DNA of 64,000 nucleotides from JANPLG01 sp964609085 (lineage in GTDB: Bacteria; Armatimonadota; SYMT01): assembly GCA_964609085.1 (NCBI GenBank), contig CAZSRZ010000012.1:1-64000 (forward strand). Reading direction: 5' to 3'. Both the position numbers and the translations under genes were made by a program. Every line of letters starts with the position of its first letter. Within the stretch, counting starts at the first letter, position 1. Below, in pieces: positions 43,799-52,882 of the stretch. The notes under the pieces are model-generated. The model was not told the DNA's origin and ran no database searches. It saw nothing but the letters and a program-made list of their open reading frames with translations.

Positions 43799-44040
43799 TC
43801 GGCACCCGCAGGTCGCGAACCCCCTGGGCGAAACCGCGATCCCGACCCGGATCACCTCACGGAGTCGCGCGGCACGCGGGCCTCACACGCGGACGACCTC
43901 GTCCACGGTCGATCATCCTACCCGGGAAGGAGTGCCCGGTCCTTCGGTAGAAGCGATATCACCATGGCCGAGGATCGGGATCTGTGGCGATCGGGCAACG
44001 GACTCACCCAACTCGTCCGCAATCTTCATTTCGGAGGCCT

Positions 44041-45333
44041 ATGAACAAGAGCGGTGCCAAGAAGGGTCAGCGCGGGGCACCGAAGGTCCCCGTTTCGGCC
44101 GCGCCGGTCCTGACCGCGGAAGCGCAGGAGATACGCGCCCTGCTCCGGCGAGTTCCGGACGGCACCAAGGCAGCGTTGGCCGCATTGAAGGCCCGGCCCG
44201 CCGACGCCCGCGAGCGCGTGTTGTCCGAGCTGACCCGGACCCTTGGTCGAGAGGTACTGCCTTTGCTGGGCACGGCGGGCAAAGGATCAGACGAGGGCCT
44301 CGCCGTCTCGGCCGTCCGCGTCTTGCCCATCCTAGGTTCGCGGGCCGCCGCCGACTTGCTCACGGAGATCTACGCGGCCTTCCCGGACAGCGACCGGGCG
44401 GCTGCCGCGCGCACCGGTGCGGGGTCTCTGGCTGCGCGTGGGATCCGGGTGGGGATACCGGAGGAGACCAGCATCTCGTCAGAGCCCGTACTCTCCCTGC
44501 GGGAGACGTCCGTCTGCTCTCCGGACGGCGTCGGCTCCGCCTCCGTCGTGGCGCGGTTCCAGGACCGGTACGGCGTGTGGCACGGCCTGTTTGTCCTGTG
44601 GAACGATCAGGCCGGCATCAAGGACGGTTTCTTTCGCCCTGTCAGCCGGAACGAGTGGTACAAATCCATCGCGGGGCTCTCGCAGGGTGAAGATGTCTGG
44701 GTGACCTGCCCCAAAGAATATGCGCAGCAGCTTGTTCAACGGTTCCGGATGCTCAATGAGGAGACGGGCTTCCCGGTTGAGAACCACCTGGCAGACTGGG
44801 ACCGTCTCATCGGCCCTCCCCCGGCGAACTACTCACCGCCCAACCCGGCGGACGTCCTGGTGGGAGTGGATGAAGAGACCAGGGAGCGTCTCCTCGCAGC
44901 CAGCATGGAGCTAGCCAGGCACAAGGACACGCGTGTCTGGTTCTTCGAGGTGGCGGATTGCAAGGATGTCGTGGCTGACTACGCCAGCTTCCAGTTTCGC
45001 CACCGAAGTGTCGAGCCCGACGAAGAAGCTCGATCGGAGATGCTGCGCAAGTTGGCGGAAGCAGCCGATCCATTCATTACCGGCGAAGAGGGTCTGCGCC
45101 TCAGCCGGCGACTGGATGATCTAGTGGTTATCCTGACGCTGCGGGACGGCTCTTCGCGCTCTGCTCAACAAGCCAGGGTGGTGGCCGAGGCAATTCGCGC
45201 TGGTCGGCCAGCCATTGATACTCCGTTCGTCCTCGGAATGATGCAAAGGACGGTCATGGCCGGGTACCGGATGCTCGTGAGGGGTGAGGATCCGGAGAAG
45301 CACCGCTACCGGCCCATGCGCAAGCCCCGGTAG
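44041..45333 (+). CDS. Unrecognised soluble protein of 430 residues
   Basis: No family is recognised. The first ~130 residues are helical and alanine-rich with HEAT-like character (EIRALLRRVPDGTKAALAAL, AVSAVRVLPILGSRAAADLL). A beta-rich middle follows (SVVARFQDRYGVWHGLFVLW, GVWHGLFVLWNDQAGIKDGF) and then a charged helical C-terminus ending in basic residues. There is no signal peptide or membrane segment. GGAGG lies four bases before the ATG at 44041; an open frame extends 19 codons upstream but has no better site. It is monocistronic between ssrA (divergent) and a strong hairpin terminator. Confidence 0.82.
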   Translation: MNKSGAKKGQRGAPKVPVSAAPVLTAEAQEIRALLRRVPDGTKAALAALKARPADARERVLSELTRTLGREVLPLLGTAGKGSDEGLAVSAVRVLPILGSRAAADLLTEIYAAFPDSDRAAAARTGAGSLAARGIRVGIPEETSISSEPVLSLRETSVCSPDGVGSASVVARFQDRYGVWHGLFVLWNDQAGIKDGFFRPVSRNEWYKSIAGLSQGEDVWVTCPKEYAQQLVQRFRMLNEETGFPVENHLADWDRLIGPPPANYSPPNPADVLVGVDEETRERLLAASMELARHKDTRVWFFEVADCKDVVADYASFQFRHRSVEPDEEARSEMLRKLAEAADPFITGEEGLRLSRRLDDLVVILTLRDGSSRSAQQARVVAEAIRAGRPAIDTPFVLGMMQRTVMAGYRMLVRGEDPEKHRYRPMRKPR

Positions 45334-45359
45334 CCGCAGTCCGGAAAGGCGTCATGCCG

Positions 45360-45391
45360 GGGACTGCCGCTCAGACGAGAACGGCAGTCCC
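45360..45391. terminator. Bidirectional hairpin between convergent genes
   Basis: GGGACTGCCG (45360-45369) and CGGCAGTCCC (45382-45391) form a perfect 10-bp stem with a 12-base loop. It lies in the 70-base gap between the 44041 gene (plus) and the YHS-type gene (minus), as expected of a shared terminator. No T-run follows on either strand. Confidence 0.6.
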
Positions 45392-45403
45392 GATGTTGGC
45401 CTG

Positions 45404-45922
45404 TCAGGGGATGAGGACCTTCGCGAACTTCGCCGGTTCCTTGTCGAAAGCGGCCTTGCTGGCTTCGCTCTCGAAGTAGTAGATGCTCCCTTTATAGGTG
45501 GAAGTCGGGATACCGGCCGCCAGGGCGAACATCTTGCCGCTCACGGGGTCGGCGACCTGCCCCAGCAGGCTGGGGTCCTTCTTGAAGTCCTCGGCGCAGT
45601 TGGTGCAGCAGAAGTAAACGATCTGGTCGTTCACCACCAGCCTGTTGGCCTTGTTGGCTCGGCCCGGCGTGCCCTTCAAGGGACAGACCTGCGGGGTCTT
45701 CAGGTAGCTCTCGGGGTTCTTGAGGAACGTCTCGCGGTTCTTGGCGTCGGTGAAGTAGAGCTTGTTGCCCCCGACCACCACGAGCGGTGTCTCTTTGGCG
45801 ACGGTCAGCGGCTTGAGGTTGACGGGGTCAACGACCTTTTTGCCCGTGTCGTCGGCGGCGAAGGCAGTGCCGATGGCTAGCGAGAGCAGAGCGGCCGTGA
45901 TCGTGACGATCTGTGGTTTCAT
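45404..45922 (-). CDS. Periplasmic protein with YHS/TRASH-like metal-binding repeats
   Basis: A 172-residue exported protein with signal peptide MKPQIVTITAALLSLAIGTA ending in FAADD. Three similar modules follow: NKLYFTDAKNRETFLKNPES, QIVYFCCTNCAEDFKKDPSL and SIYYFESEASKAAFDKEPAK. These match the YHS/TRASH pattern of an aromatic pair followed by a helix ending in F-x-K-x-P. Only the middle copy keeps cysteines (CCTNC), with another Cys in QVCPLKG before it, so one metal site (Cu or similar) is likely. The frame is open 35 codons upstream of the signal peptide. It is divergent from the rhamnosidase gene across a 188-base gap with no clear promoter. Confidence 0.8.
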   Translation of the reverse strand: MKPQIVTITAALLSLAIGTAFAADDTGKKVVDPVNLKPLTVAKETPLVVVGGNKLYFTDAKNRETFLKNPESYLKTPQVCPLKGTPGRANKANRLVVNDQIVYFCCTNCAEDFKKDPSLLGQVADPVSGKMFALAAGIPTSTYKGSIYYFESEASKAAFDKEPAKFAKVLIP

Positions 45923-46110
45923 GATGGGGATCTCCAGAGTTGGGGGCCGCCCGGCGGCGGGCTCCGGCCCACACAGACTATACGGCGGCGGGGCGGGTCG
46001 GTCACGAAATCGGCTGGGCTGCACCACCTGCGCACGATGCCTTGCGGAGGAGAGCGGCGTCTGCAGGCTGAAAGCCTCGTTGTCACACCCTCGCTATCTC
46101 GAACATCCCA

Positions 46111-49100
46111 ATGAAACTCTTCCGCCTCATCTCCCTACTGGCCGCCGCGGGCGCGCTGCAACTGGCCGCAGTGGCTCCGGCCGCCGACGCCGCCGTTCGG
46201 GCGGCGCGACTTCGCTGCGAATACCTGGTGAACCCCCTGGGTCTCGACGAACGGGTGCCCCGGTTCTACTGGGAGCTTCGGTCCGGAGTGCGGGGGGAAG
46301 CGCAGACCGCGTACCAGGTGATCGTTTCCAGCACCCGCGATCTCGCCGGGAAAGGCAAGGGAGACCTCTGGGACAGCGGCAAGGTCTCGGGTAGTCAGTC
46401 CCAGCATGTGGAGTATGCCGGCAAGCCGCTGGCGTCCCGCACGGCGGGGTTCTGGCGGGTGCGGGTGTGGGATGGTCGTGGCACGGCGAGCGCTTTCAGC
46501 GAGACTGCGGTGTTCGAAGTCGGGCTGGCGACAGCGGACTGGACCGCGTCGTGGATCGGCCTTCCGTCTCCGGAACCGCCCGGGCCGCTGTACGATCTCG
46601 CCGGGGCCTCGTGGTGCTGGTTCCCAGAAGGGAACCCGGTGCAGAGCGCGCCGGCAGGCAGGCGTTTCTTCCGTCGCCGATTCGACTTACCCGTCGGCAC
46701 TCGGCCCGAACGAGCCGTGGTCCTGGTGTCCGTGGACAACGACGCGACGGTGTTCCTCAACGGTGGCGCTGCCGGCACCGCCGGCGGCTGGCAAACCGCG
46801 GCGGTCATCGACGTCCGGGACCGGCTCCGCGAGGGGCAAAACGTCCTGGCCATCGCTGCGGGGAATGCCTCCGAGGGCCCGGCAGGGCTGATCGCGCGCT
46901 TCGTGGCGTATTACGCGGACGGCACGAGCGTGGTCGTGACGCTCAATGAGGACTGGAAGTGCAGAGCGCAGGAAGAGCCGGGCTGGGAGAAGTCGGAATT
47001 CGACGACGGAGCCTGGGTTGCGGTGAAGCGGATCGCCCAACTCGGCGCTGCGCCGTGGGGACAGGTGAAGGTGGGTCAACCGACCGCAAGCCGTCCGGCC
47101 GCCTACCTGCGAAAAGAATTCGCCGGTGCTCCAGGGCTCCGGCGCGCCCGACTCTATGCCACGGCGCTCGGAGTCTTCGAGATCCAACTCAACGGCGAGC
47201 GAGTAGGGGACGACGTGCTGGCGCCTGGGTGGACGGACTACCGGAAGCGTGCGCAGTACGTCACCTACGACGTGACCGAGCGGATTCGCGCGGGCAAGAA
47301 CGTCGTTGGCGCGGTCGTCGCCGACGGCTGGTATGCCGGGTCCCTCGGATTCGACTTGAGCAAGAACCACTTCGGGCCCTCTCCTCCTCGCTTGCGTCTC
47401 CAGTTGGAGTTGGAGTTCGCCGACGGCCGCCGGCTACAGGTGGTCAGTGATCAAAGCTGGCTGGCCGCCACGGGCCCCATCCGCGAGGCGGATCTCTACG
47501 GCGGCGAGGTGCACGATGCCCGTTTGGAACTGAGCGGTTGGACCGATCCCGCCGTCGTGCCGCCGGGCAAGACCTGGCAGGCCGTCACCGTCTACACCGA
47601 TCGGGTGGTCGAGATGAACGGGCTCACCTGTCCACCCATCCGCGTGACCGGGGATCGCCCCACGGTGGCCGTCACGGAGCCCACGCCGGGGACCTTCGTC
47701 TTCGACGTAGGCGTGAACATGGTCGGCGTCGCCAGGCTTCGGGCGAAGGCACCGGCCGGCACACGCATCCGATTGCGGTTCGCCGAAATCCTCAACCCGG
47801 ACGGCACCATCTATCGGGACAACCTGCGCATGGCCCGCGCGGAGGACGTCTACATCACCCGGGGTGAGGGGACCGAAATCTGGGAGCCCCGCTTCACCTA
47901 CCATGGATTCCGCTACGTCGAAGTCACCGGGTACCCCGGCCGTCCGGACGAAGACCTCATCACGGGTCGTGTCTTCCACTCGGATCTGGACCGCGCAGGG
48001 AGCCTGGAGACGGGTGTCGACCTGGTCGATCGCCTGCACGCGAACATCTATCGTGGGCAGCAGGGCAACCTGATGAGTGTCCCGACGGATTGTCCGCAGA
48101 GGGACGAGCGCCTCGGCTGGATGGGCGACGCCCAGGTCTTCGCCTGGAGCGCCTGCTGGAACATGGATATGGCGCCGTTCTGGACCAAGTGGATGCGAGA
48201 CATCGCGGATTCCCAGTCCGAGGCCGGAGCATTCTCGGATGTCTCCCCGCGAGTGGTGGACCTGGCGGATGGCGCCCCGGCCTGGGCTGACGCCGGCATC
48301 GTCATCCCGTGGACCCAGTGGCTGTACTACGGGGACCGGCGACTCATCCAACGATACTACCCGGCCATGAGGAAGTACGTGGACCTGCTGGTGAGCGCCA
48401 ACCCGGACCTGCTGTGGCTGAAGCGGCGGAACAATGACTTTGGAGACTGGGTGGCGGCAGGCGAGAATACCAACAAGGATCTCATCGCCAGCGCCTACCT
48501 TGCCTGGGACCTGCGTGTAATCTCCGAAAGCGCTGCCGTCCTGGGCCAGACGGCCGACGCCGCCCGCTACGGCGAACTCGCAAAGCGCTCGGCCGCTGCC
48601 TACAACCAGCGCTTCCTGGACGCGGATGGCCGGTACCGTGGCGACACACAGACCGCGTATGCGATGTCCCTGGGGATGGGCCTGGTGCCGGCCGATCGCC
48701 GCGCTCAGGTATCCGCCCGGCTCCTCGAAAGCGTCCGGCGGCGGGGCAACCATCTGGCCACAGGGTTCATCGGTACGCGGTTCTTGCTTCCGGCGCTCTC
48801 CGACAGCGGGGAAGACGTCCTGGCGTATCGCCTGCTACTCAATCGCACTTTTCCCTCGTGGGGCTATATGATCGATAAGGGGGCCACGACGATCTGGGAG
48901 CTGTGGAACAGCGACACGCAGGGACCGGCGATGAACTCCAGGAATCACTTTGCTTTCGGAACGGTCGCCGAGTGGATGCAGCGGTATCTCCTGGGCGTCG
49001 ACCTGGCGGAGGGCAGCTCCGGCTACCGGCGGATCAGCATCCGACCGCGAGTGGCTCCCGGCATTCCGGGGGCGAAGGGGGATGTGGGCACCCTCTACGG

Positions 49101-49371
49101 AACCATCCATACCGATTGGCGAGTTGATGGGGATACCCTTCGCCTCGAGGTGGGGTTGCCTACAGGCACGACGGGCGTGGTCTATCTCCCCAAGCGGGGT
49201 GCCGGCCGAGTAACCGTCTCGGAAGGTGGGCGGACTCTGTGGCGTGGCGGGGCTCTCGTCGGTGGAGTCCGCGGGGTCCGCACGGCTCGGGATCTCGGTA
49301 CCATGGTCATGCTCCAGGTCGACAGTGGGCGCTACGACTTCCGTGTCGCGCCCGAAATGAGATTGCCGTAG
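46111..49371 (+). CDS. Glycoside hydrolase family 78 alpha-L-rhamnosidase
   Basis: A 1086-residue exported enzyme (signal peptide MKLFRLISLLAAAGALQLAA). The N-terminal Fn3-like domain has LRCEYLVNPLGLDERVPRFY, the usual GH78 opening. A jelly-roll insert (RFFRRRFDLPVGTRPERAVV, VSVDNDATVFLNG) precedes Bac_rhamnosid_N (LYATALGVFEIQLNGERVGD). The (alpha/alpha)6 barrel carries VPTDCPQRDERLGWMGDAQV with catalytic acidic residues and APAWADAGIVIPWTQW, then a C-terminal beta domain. It removes terminal alpha-L-rhamnose from plant or microbial polysaccharides in the periplasm or outside. No clear ribosome site is seen before the ATG. Confidence 0.93.
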   Translation: MKLFRLISLLAAAGALQLAAVAPAADAAVRAARLRCEYLVNPLGLDERVPRFYWELRSGVRGEAQTAYQVIVSSTRDLAGKGKGDLWDSGKVSGSQSQHVEYAGKPLASRTAGFWRVRVWDGRGTASAFSETAVFEVGLATADWTASWIGLPSPEPPGPLYDLAGASWCWFPEGNPVQSAPAGRRFFRRRFDLPVGTRPERAVVLVSVDNDATVFLNGGAAGTAGGWQTAAVIDVRDRLREGQNVLAIAAGNASEGPAGLIARFVAYYADGTSVVVTLNEDWKCRAQEEPGWEKSEFDDGAWVAVKRIAQLGAAPWGQVKVGQPTASRPAAYLRKEFAGAPGLRRARLYATALGVFEIQLNGERVGDDVLAPGWTDYRKRAQYVTYDVTERIRAGKNVVGAVVADGWYAGSLGFDLSKNHFGPSPPRLRLQLELEFADGRRLQVVSDQSWLAATGPIREADLYGGEVHDARLELSGWTDPAVVPPGKTWQAVTVYTDRVVEMNGLTCPPIRVTGDRPTVAVTEPTPGTFVFDVGVNMVGVARLRAKAPAGTRIRLRFAEILNPDGTIYRDNLRMARAEDVYITRGEGTEIWEPRFTYHGFRYVEVTGYPGRPDEDLITGRVFHSDLDRAGSLETGVDLVDRLHANIYRGQQGNLMSVPTDCPQRDERLGWMGDAQVFAWSACWNMDMAPFWTKWMRDIADSQSEAGAFSDVSPRVVDLADGAPAWADAGIVIPWTQWLYYGDRRLIQRYYPAMRKYVDLLVSANPDLLWLKRRNNDFGDWVAAGENTNKDLIASAYLAWDLRVISESAAVLGQTADAARYGELAKRSAAAYNQRFLDADGRYRGDTQTAYAMSLGMGLVPADRRAQVSARLLESVRRRGNHLATGFIGTRFLLPALSDSGEDVLAYRLLLNRTFPSWGYMIDKGATTIWELWNSDTQGPAMNSRNHFAFGTVAEWMQRYLLGVDLAEGSSGYRRISIRPRVAPGIPGAKGDVGTLYGTIHTDWRVDGDTLRLEVGLPTGTTGVVYLPKRGAGRVTVSEGGRTLWRGGALVGGVRGVRTARDLGTMVMLQVDSGRYDFRVAPEMRLP

Positions 49372-49466
49372 CCCAGATCGGCGCAGGTCGAACGCGGAAC
49401 TTCAGAGAAACCTTAGAAGTCCGAAACCTGCGACACCGGGGCGCGGTGCACGGGGAGGAGCGGGGA

Positions 49467-50810
49467 ATGATGGATAGCACTCGCATCATGGGGGCCGGCG
49501 GGATGGGTGGCGACGCCACCCAACTGGGCGGGCTGGGCGGCGGATTCGATCCCGGACGGACGGCGATGGCCGGCTCACTTCAGGGGCTCACCCTGGACGT
49601 GATCACGGGCAACCCCTACGCGCAGGCAGGCCGGGCGGCGGCCGACCACGTGCTTTTCCAGATCAACGCGTCCAGTGGCATGGTCGGCCGACGGCTGCCG
49701 CTCAACATCGCCCTGGTCATCGATCGCAGTGGGTCAATGGAAGGCGAGCCGCTCGACTACATGAAGCGCGCCTGCGGTCATGTCGTCGACCTGCTGGATC
49801 CGAACGACGTGCTCTCTATCGTCACCTTTGAGGAACGTGTAGAGGTGGTGATGCCCGCACGCCGCGTTGTGAACAAGCAACTCGTGAAGGAGCACATCAA
49901 CCGGATCCAGCCGGGGAACACCACCAATCTCTTCGAAGGTCTTGCCCAGGGCGCCTCCCAGGTAGCGTCGGTTCGCTCCGAAGGCTACGTCAACCGCGTG
50001 GTGCTCCTCACCGATGGCGAACCCACCGCCGGTGTCAAAGACTACTCATCCATCGTGGGCTGCGCGGCGGAGCAGCGATCCCGCGGAATCAGCGTCACAG
50101 CCCTGGGCTTCGGCCCGGAGTACAACGAGGAACTGTTGGTCGGCATCGCCCGGCGGGGCGGCGGCAACTACTACTACATCGCGCGTCCCGACCTGATTCC
50201 GGAGGTGTTCCGGGCAGAGTTGGAGCAGTTGCTCACCATCGTTGCGAAGAACATCCGGCTGCGCCTGGTGATGGGGAAGTGGACCGAACTGCGGCAGATT
50301 TACGGTCACCAGCCGCAACTGGGGAATCGCACTGCCGAGCTGCAGCTCCCCGACCTGGAGCGCGGCGCGTCCGTGCGCGTGCTGATGGAACTCGGCCTCG
50401 GACGCCGACCGGCGGCATCATTCCGCGTCGCCCGAGCGGAACTTCACTATGACGATTGTCTCTCTGGCGCGGCCGGTCAATGCGTCGAGGGCGATGTCCT
50501 CTTTCAGTTCGTCCCGGATGCGTCCCTGGTCGCTTCCGGGGTCAATGGAACCGTGCAGCGGGAAATCGAAGTCGCCCGCGCCTCCCGCAGCCTGGAGCGA
50601 ACGATGATGGGGATCAAGACCCAGCATCTTTCCACCGACCACGCGCTGCTTGACCTGCAGCGGACGCAGATGCTGCTAACCCAGTCCGGCGCCGCGGCAC
50701 AGGCCGCAGAGGTGGGGCGGGCCATCCGCGATCTGCGTTCGGGCACGGGCGATGCCGAAAAGACTCTCATAGGCACCGTGATGGATCTCGACCTCGGTAA
50801 GCGAAACTAA
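49467..50810 (+). CDS. von Willebrand factor A domain protein
   Basis: A 447-residue cytoplasmic protein. A Gly/Met-rich ~50-residue N-terminus leads into a vWA domain with the MIDAS motif DRSGSMEG (Asp86) and downstream GNTTNLFEGL (MIDAS Thr region) and LLTDGEPTAG. The C-terminal part has beta segments (IRLRLVMGKWTELRQIYGH, GASVRVLMELGLG) and a helical tail. GGGGAGGAG lies upstream of the ATG at 49467. It heads a run of FHA, PP2C, kinase and TPR genes, so it is probably a phosphorylation-linked scaffold. The TRIMG and DATQL residues near its start could be phospho-Thr sites for the FHA protein, which is inference. Confidence 0.87.
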   Translation: MMDSTRIMGAGGMGGDATQLGGLGGGFDPGRTAMAGSLQGLTLDVITGNPYAQAGRAAADHVLFQINASSGMVGRRLPLNIALVIDRSGSMEGEPLDYMKRACGHVVDLLDPNDVLSIVTFEERVEVVMPARRVVNKQLVKEHINRIQPGNTTNLFEGLAQGASQVASVRSEGYVNRVVLLTDGEPTAGVKDYSSIVGCAAEQRSRGISVTALGFGPEYNEELLVGIARRGGGNYYYIARPDLIPEVFRAELEQLLTIVAKNIRLRLVMGKWTELRQIYGHQPQLGNRTAELQLPDLERGASVRVLMELGLGRRPAASFRVARAELHYDDCLSGAAGQCVEGDVLFQFVPDASLVASGVNGTVQREIEVARASRSLERTMMGIKTQHLSTDHALLDLQRTQMLLTQSGAAAQAAEVGRAIRDLRSGTGDAEKTLIGTVMDLDLGKRN

Positions 50811-50821
50811 GGGAGGCGGAC

Positions 50822-51781
50822 GTGGAAGAACGTACAGTCGTCGACCCGGGGTTTGGCTACGCCGCCGGCTCCGAGGCCACAGTGGTCGTCGGGGCGCCGG
50901 TCGCTGGGGGCTTCGATGTTACCCAGCAAGCCATCGTCACCACCTGCCCGGTTTGCTCCGCCACGAACCCACCGGGCAACCGGTTCTGCCAGGACTGCGG
51001 CTATGTCGCGGGATCGATCGCCTCGGACGAGGTGCCGGAACTTGGCGAATCCGCGAAGCTGGTGGATGCCTCCGGCCGTGAGCATTCGATCGACCAGGGG
51101 GCTAACAGCGTCGGCCGCGAGAGCGCGGATGTGCTTTTGCCCGACCCCACCGTGTCCCGACGACATGCCGTGCTGACGGTGGACGGGACGCAAGTGCTGA
51201 TTGAGGACCTGGGCAGCACCAACGGCACCCAGATCTCGGGTCGCCGTCTCGTTCCGAATGAGAAGTCGGCAGCCTTCCACGGCGACCGGGTCTCCTTCGG
51301 GAAGGTGGAGTTAACCCTGCACCTCCCAGGCGCCCCCGCCAGGCCAGCATCTCTGCCGGCGCCGGGTCAGACCGCCGGACCGGCAGCGCAGGAGCCCGCC
51401 GTGGATCGGGGTCCGGTCCTGGCGGAGGTCACACTCCCGGACGGCTCGGTTCACTCGCTCTACGCCGGAGTGAACACCGTGGGGCGGCGCTCCACCAACC
51501 AGATCGTACTCCCAGACGCGTTCGCCTCGGGAGCGCATGCCGAGTTCCATGTCAGTGCGGACGGCACCGTCGAGATCGTGGACATCGGCAGCACGAATGG
51601 TTCCTTCTACGCGGGAGAGCGGCTCGCGCACGGGACGAGGATCACCCTCACCCCCGGCGACTCCGTCACACTCGGGAAGACGCTGGTAGCGCTCAACGCA
51701 TCGCTGGAATCGAGGGCGGAACCGGAAACGATGGTGGTTGTGGAGGCTGGGTCGGCCGAAGACGAGGCCGCCCGGCCGTGA
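50822..51781 (+). CDS. Double FHA-domain protein with zinc ribbon
   Basis: A 319-residue protein. A zinc-ribbon TTCPVCSATNPPGNRFCQDC sits at about residues 40-60. FHA domain 1 has NSVGRESADVLLPDPTVSRR with DLGSTNGTQISG. FHA domain 2 has NTVGRRSTNQIVLPDAFASG with DIGSTNGSFYAG; both retain the GR, S-x-x-H and N residues that bind phospho-Thr, though the second has SGAHAEF. The N-terminus ERTVVDPGF is a Thr-rich tail like known kinase targets. GTG 50822 follows GGGAGGCGG. It lies between the vWA and PP2C genes and overlaps PP2C by one base, so it likely reads kinase/phosphatase output. Confidence 0.9.
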   Translation: MEERTVVDPGFGYAAGSEATVVVGAPVAGGFDVTQQAIVTTCPVCSATNPPGNRFCQDCGYVAGSIASDEVPELGESAKLVDASGREHSIDQGANSVGRESADVLLPDPTVSRRHAVLTVDGTQVLIEDLGSTNGTQISGRRLVPNEKSAAFHGDRVSFGKVELTLHLPGAPARPASLPAPGQTAGPAAQEPAVDRGPVLAEVTLPDGSVHSLYAGVNTVGRRSTNQIVLPDAFASGAHAEFHVSADGTVEIVDIGSTNGSFYAGERLAHGTRITLTPGDSVTLGKTLVALNASLESRAEPETMVVVEAGSAEDEAARP

Positions 51782-52779
51782 TGCGGGACGAGCAGGAAGT
51801 GACAGCGCCGCTCGACACCGCGGAATTGGAGTCGGGCTGGGCCACCAAGCAGCCCTCGCAGCCGCGGAAGCACACCTATCTGCTCTGCGCCGCGAAGACC
51901 GACCTGGGCCAGGTTCGGGAAAACAACGAGGACAAGTTCGACAGCTTCGAGCCGGATGATCCGGCGACACTGGCGACCAAGGGGCGGGTGTACGCCGTCG
52001 CCGACGGGATGGGTGGCTACTCCGCGGGGCAGATCGCTTCCGAAATGGCGCTGAACGTCTTCATCCGCGCCTACCTGGCGCATCGCAGCCCGGACATCGA
52101 ACGGGCGCTGAAGGACGCGGTGCGGGAGGCGAACGAGTTCGTCGTGGGCGTCGCGAAGACTGTCCCCGGGCGCAACGGAATGGGCACCACACTGACGGCC
52201 GCCGTGATTCGCGACGACGACATGTTCGTCACGCAGGTAGGGGACAGCCGGTGCTACCTGCTTCGGGACGGGGTGCTCGATCAGTTGACTGAGGACCATT
52301 CCTGGGTGGCAGAGCAGGTCCGCTCCGGAGCCATGTCGCTTGCCGAAGCCGAGCAGTCACCCTTCCGGAACGTGATCACGCGCTCCATTGGCGGGCAGCC
52401 GCAGGTTGTGGCGGATGTCTATGCCCTGACGCTGCAGCCGGGCGATCGAATCCTTCTCTGCTCGGACGGGTTGAGTGGCTTCATCCCACCGACAGAGCTG
52501 TTTGAGATTCTCTCCGACGGCTCCGCTTCGGTCGCCGCCTGGAACATGATCGAACGCGCCAATCATCATGGGGGGCGGGACAACATCACCGCCTACGTGC
52601 TCGACATCGTCGATATTGTGGATTGGCATACGACGGATCCAGACCCGGAATCTGCCCGCGAGCCCGGACACACCAATGGGAATTCCCGAACCGTCGAGCC
52701 CCTGCCTGCCGCTGAAGCCACGCCTGCATCGGAGGGTGGACGCGGGGGACTGATGGGGCGCCTCTTCGGCCGAGGCTGA
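51781..52779 (+). CDS. PP2C-type Ser/Thr protein phosphatase
   Basis: A 332-residue metal-dependent phosphatase. Motifs in order are RENNEDKF (metal Asp51), AVADGMGGYSAGQIAS, NGMGTTLTAAVI, VTQVGDSRCYLLRDG, LTEDHSWV, ITRSIGGQPQV, ILLCSDGLSGFIP and GGRDNITAYVLD. All metal-binding Asp and Gly residues of the PPM family appear present. About 45 low-complexity residues follow the catalytic domain, ending GRLFGRG. ATG 51781 overlaps the FHA gene by one base (GTG 51778 is an alternative). It should reverse the kinase encoded 100 bases downstream. Confidence 0.93.
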   Translation: MRDEQEVTAPLDTAELESGWATKQPSQPRKHTYLLCAAKTDLGQVRENNEDKFDSFEPDDPATLATKGRVYAVADGMGGYSAGQIASEMALNVFIRAYLAHRSPDIERALKDAVREANEFVVGVAKTVPGRNGMGTTLTAAVIRDDDMFVTQVGDSRCYLLRDGVLDQLTEDHSWVAEQVRSGAMSLAEAEQSPFRNVITRSIGGQPQVVADVYALTLQPGDRILLCSDGLSGFIPPTELFEILSDGSASVAAWNMIERANHHGGRDNITAYVLDIVDIVDWHTTDPDPESAREPGHTNGNSRTVEPLPAAEATPASEGGRGGLMGRLFGRG

Positions 52780-52809
52780 AGCCGGCTGTCCCCGGGTGCC
52801 GGGCTCCGG

Positions 52810-52815
52810 TAGAAT
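52810..52815 (+). promoter_or_regulatory. Possible -10 element before the kinase gene
   Basis: TAGAAT lies 68 bases upstream of the kinase GTG, in the only non-coding gap between the PP2C and kinase genes. I see no matching -35 at 16-18 bases. The same TAGAAT hexamer occurs upstream of the secreted-protein gene near 41908, but with so few cases this may be chance. Confidence 0.28.
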
Positions 52816-52882
52816 CAGTCGAACAGGCGCCGCCCGTGGGTCGTCTCGTTGACAGGACACCGCTGCAAACCCGGAACCTCGC

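Noticed and set aside
43964..44044. 26-codon open frame ending in an ATGA overlap with the gene at 44041
   Set aside because: Could be a leader peptide, but there is no clear ribosome site before its ATG and such short frames are common by chance.
43653..44690. Plus-strand open frame of 345 codons across the tmRNA
   Set aside because: It covers antisense ssrA and then runs out of frame through the gene at 44041, which has its own strong ribosome site.
47434..48753. Minus-strand open frame of 439 codons
   Set aside because: Antisense to the catalytic part of the GH78 rhamnosidase.
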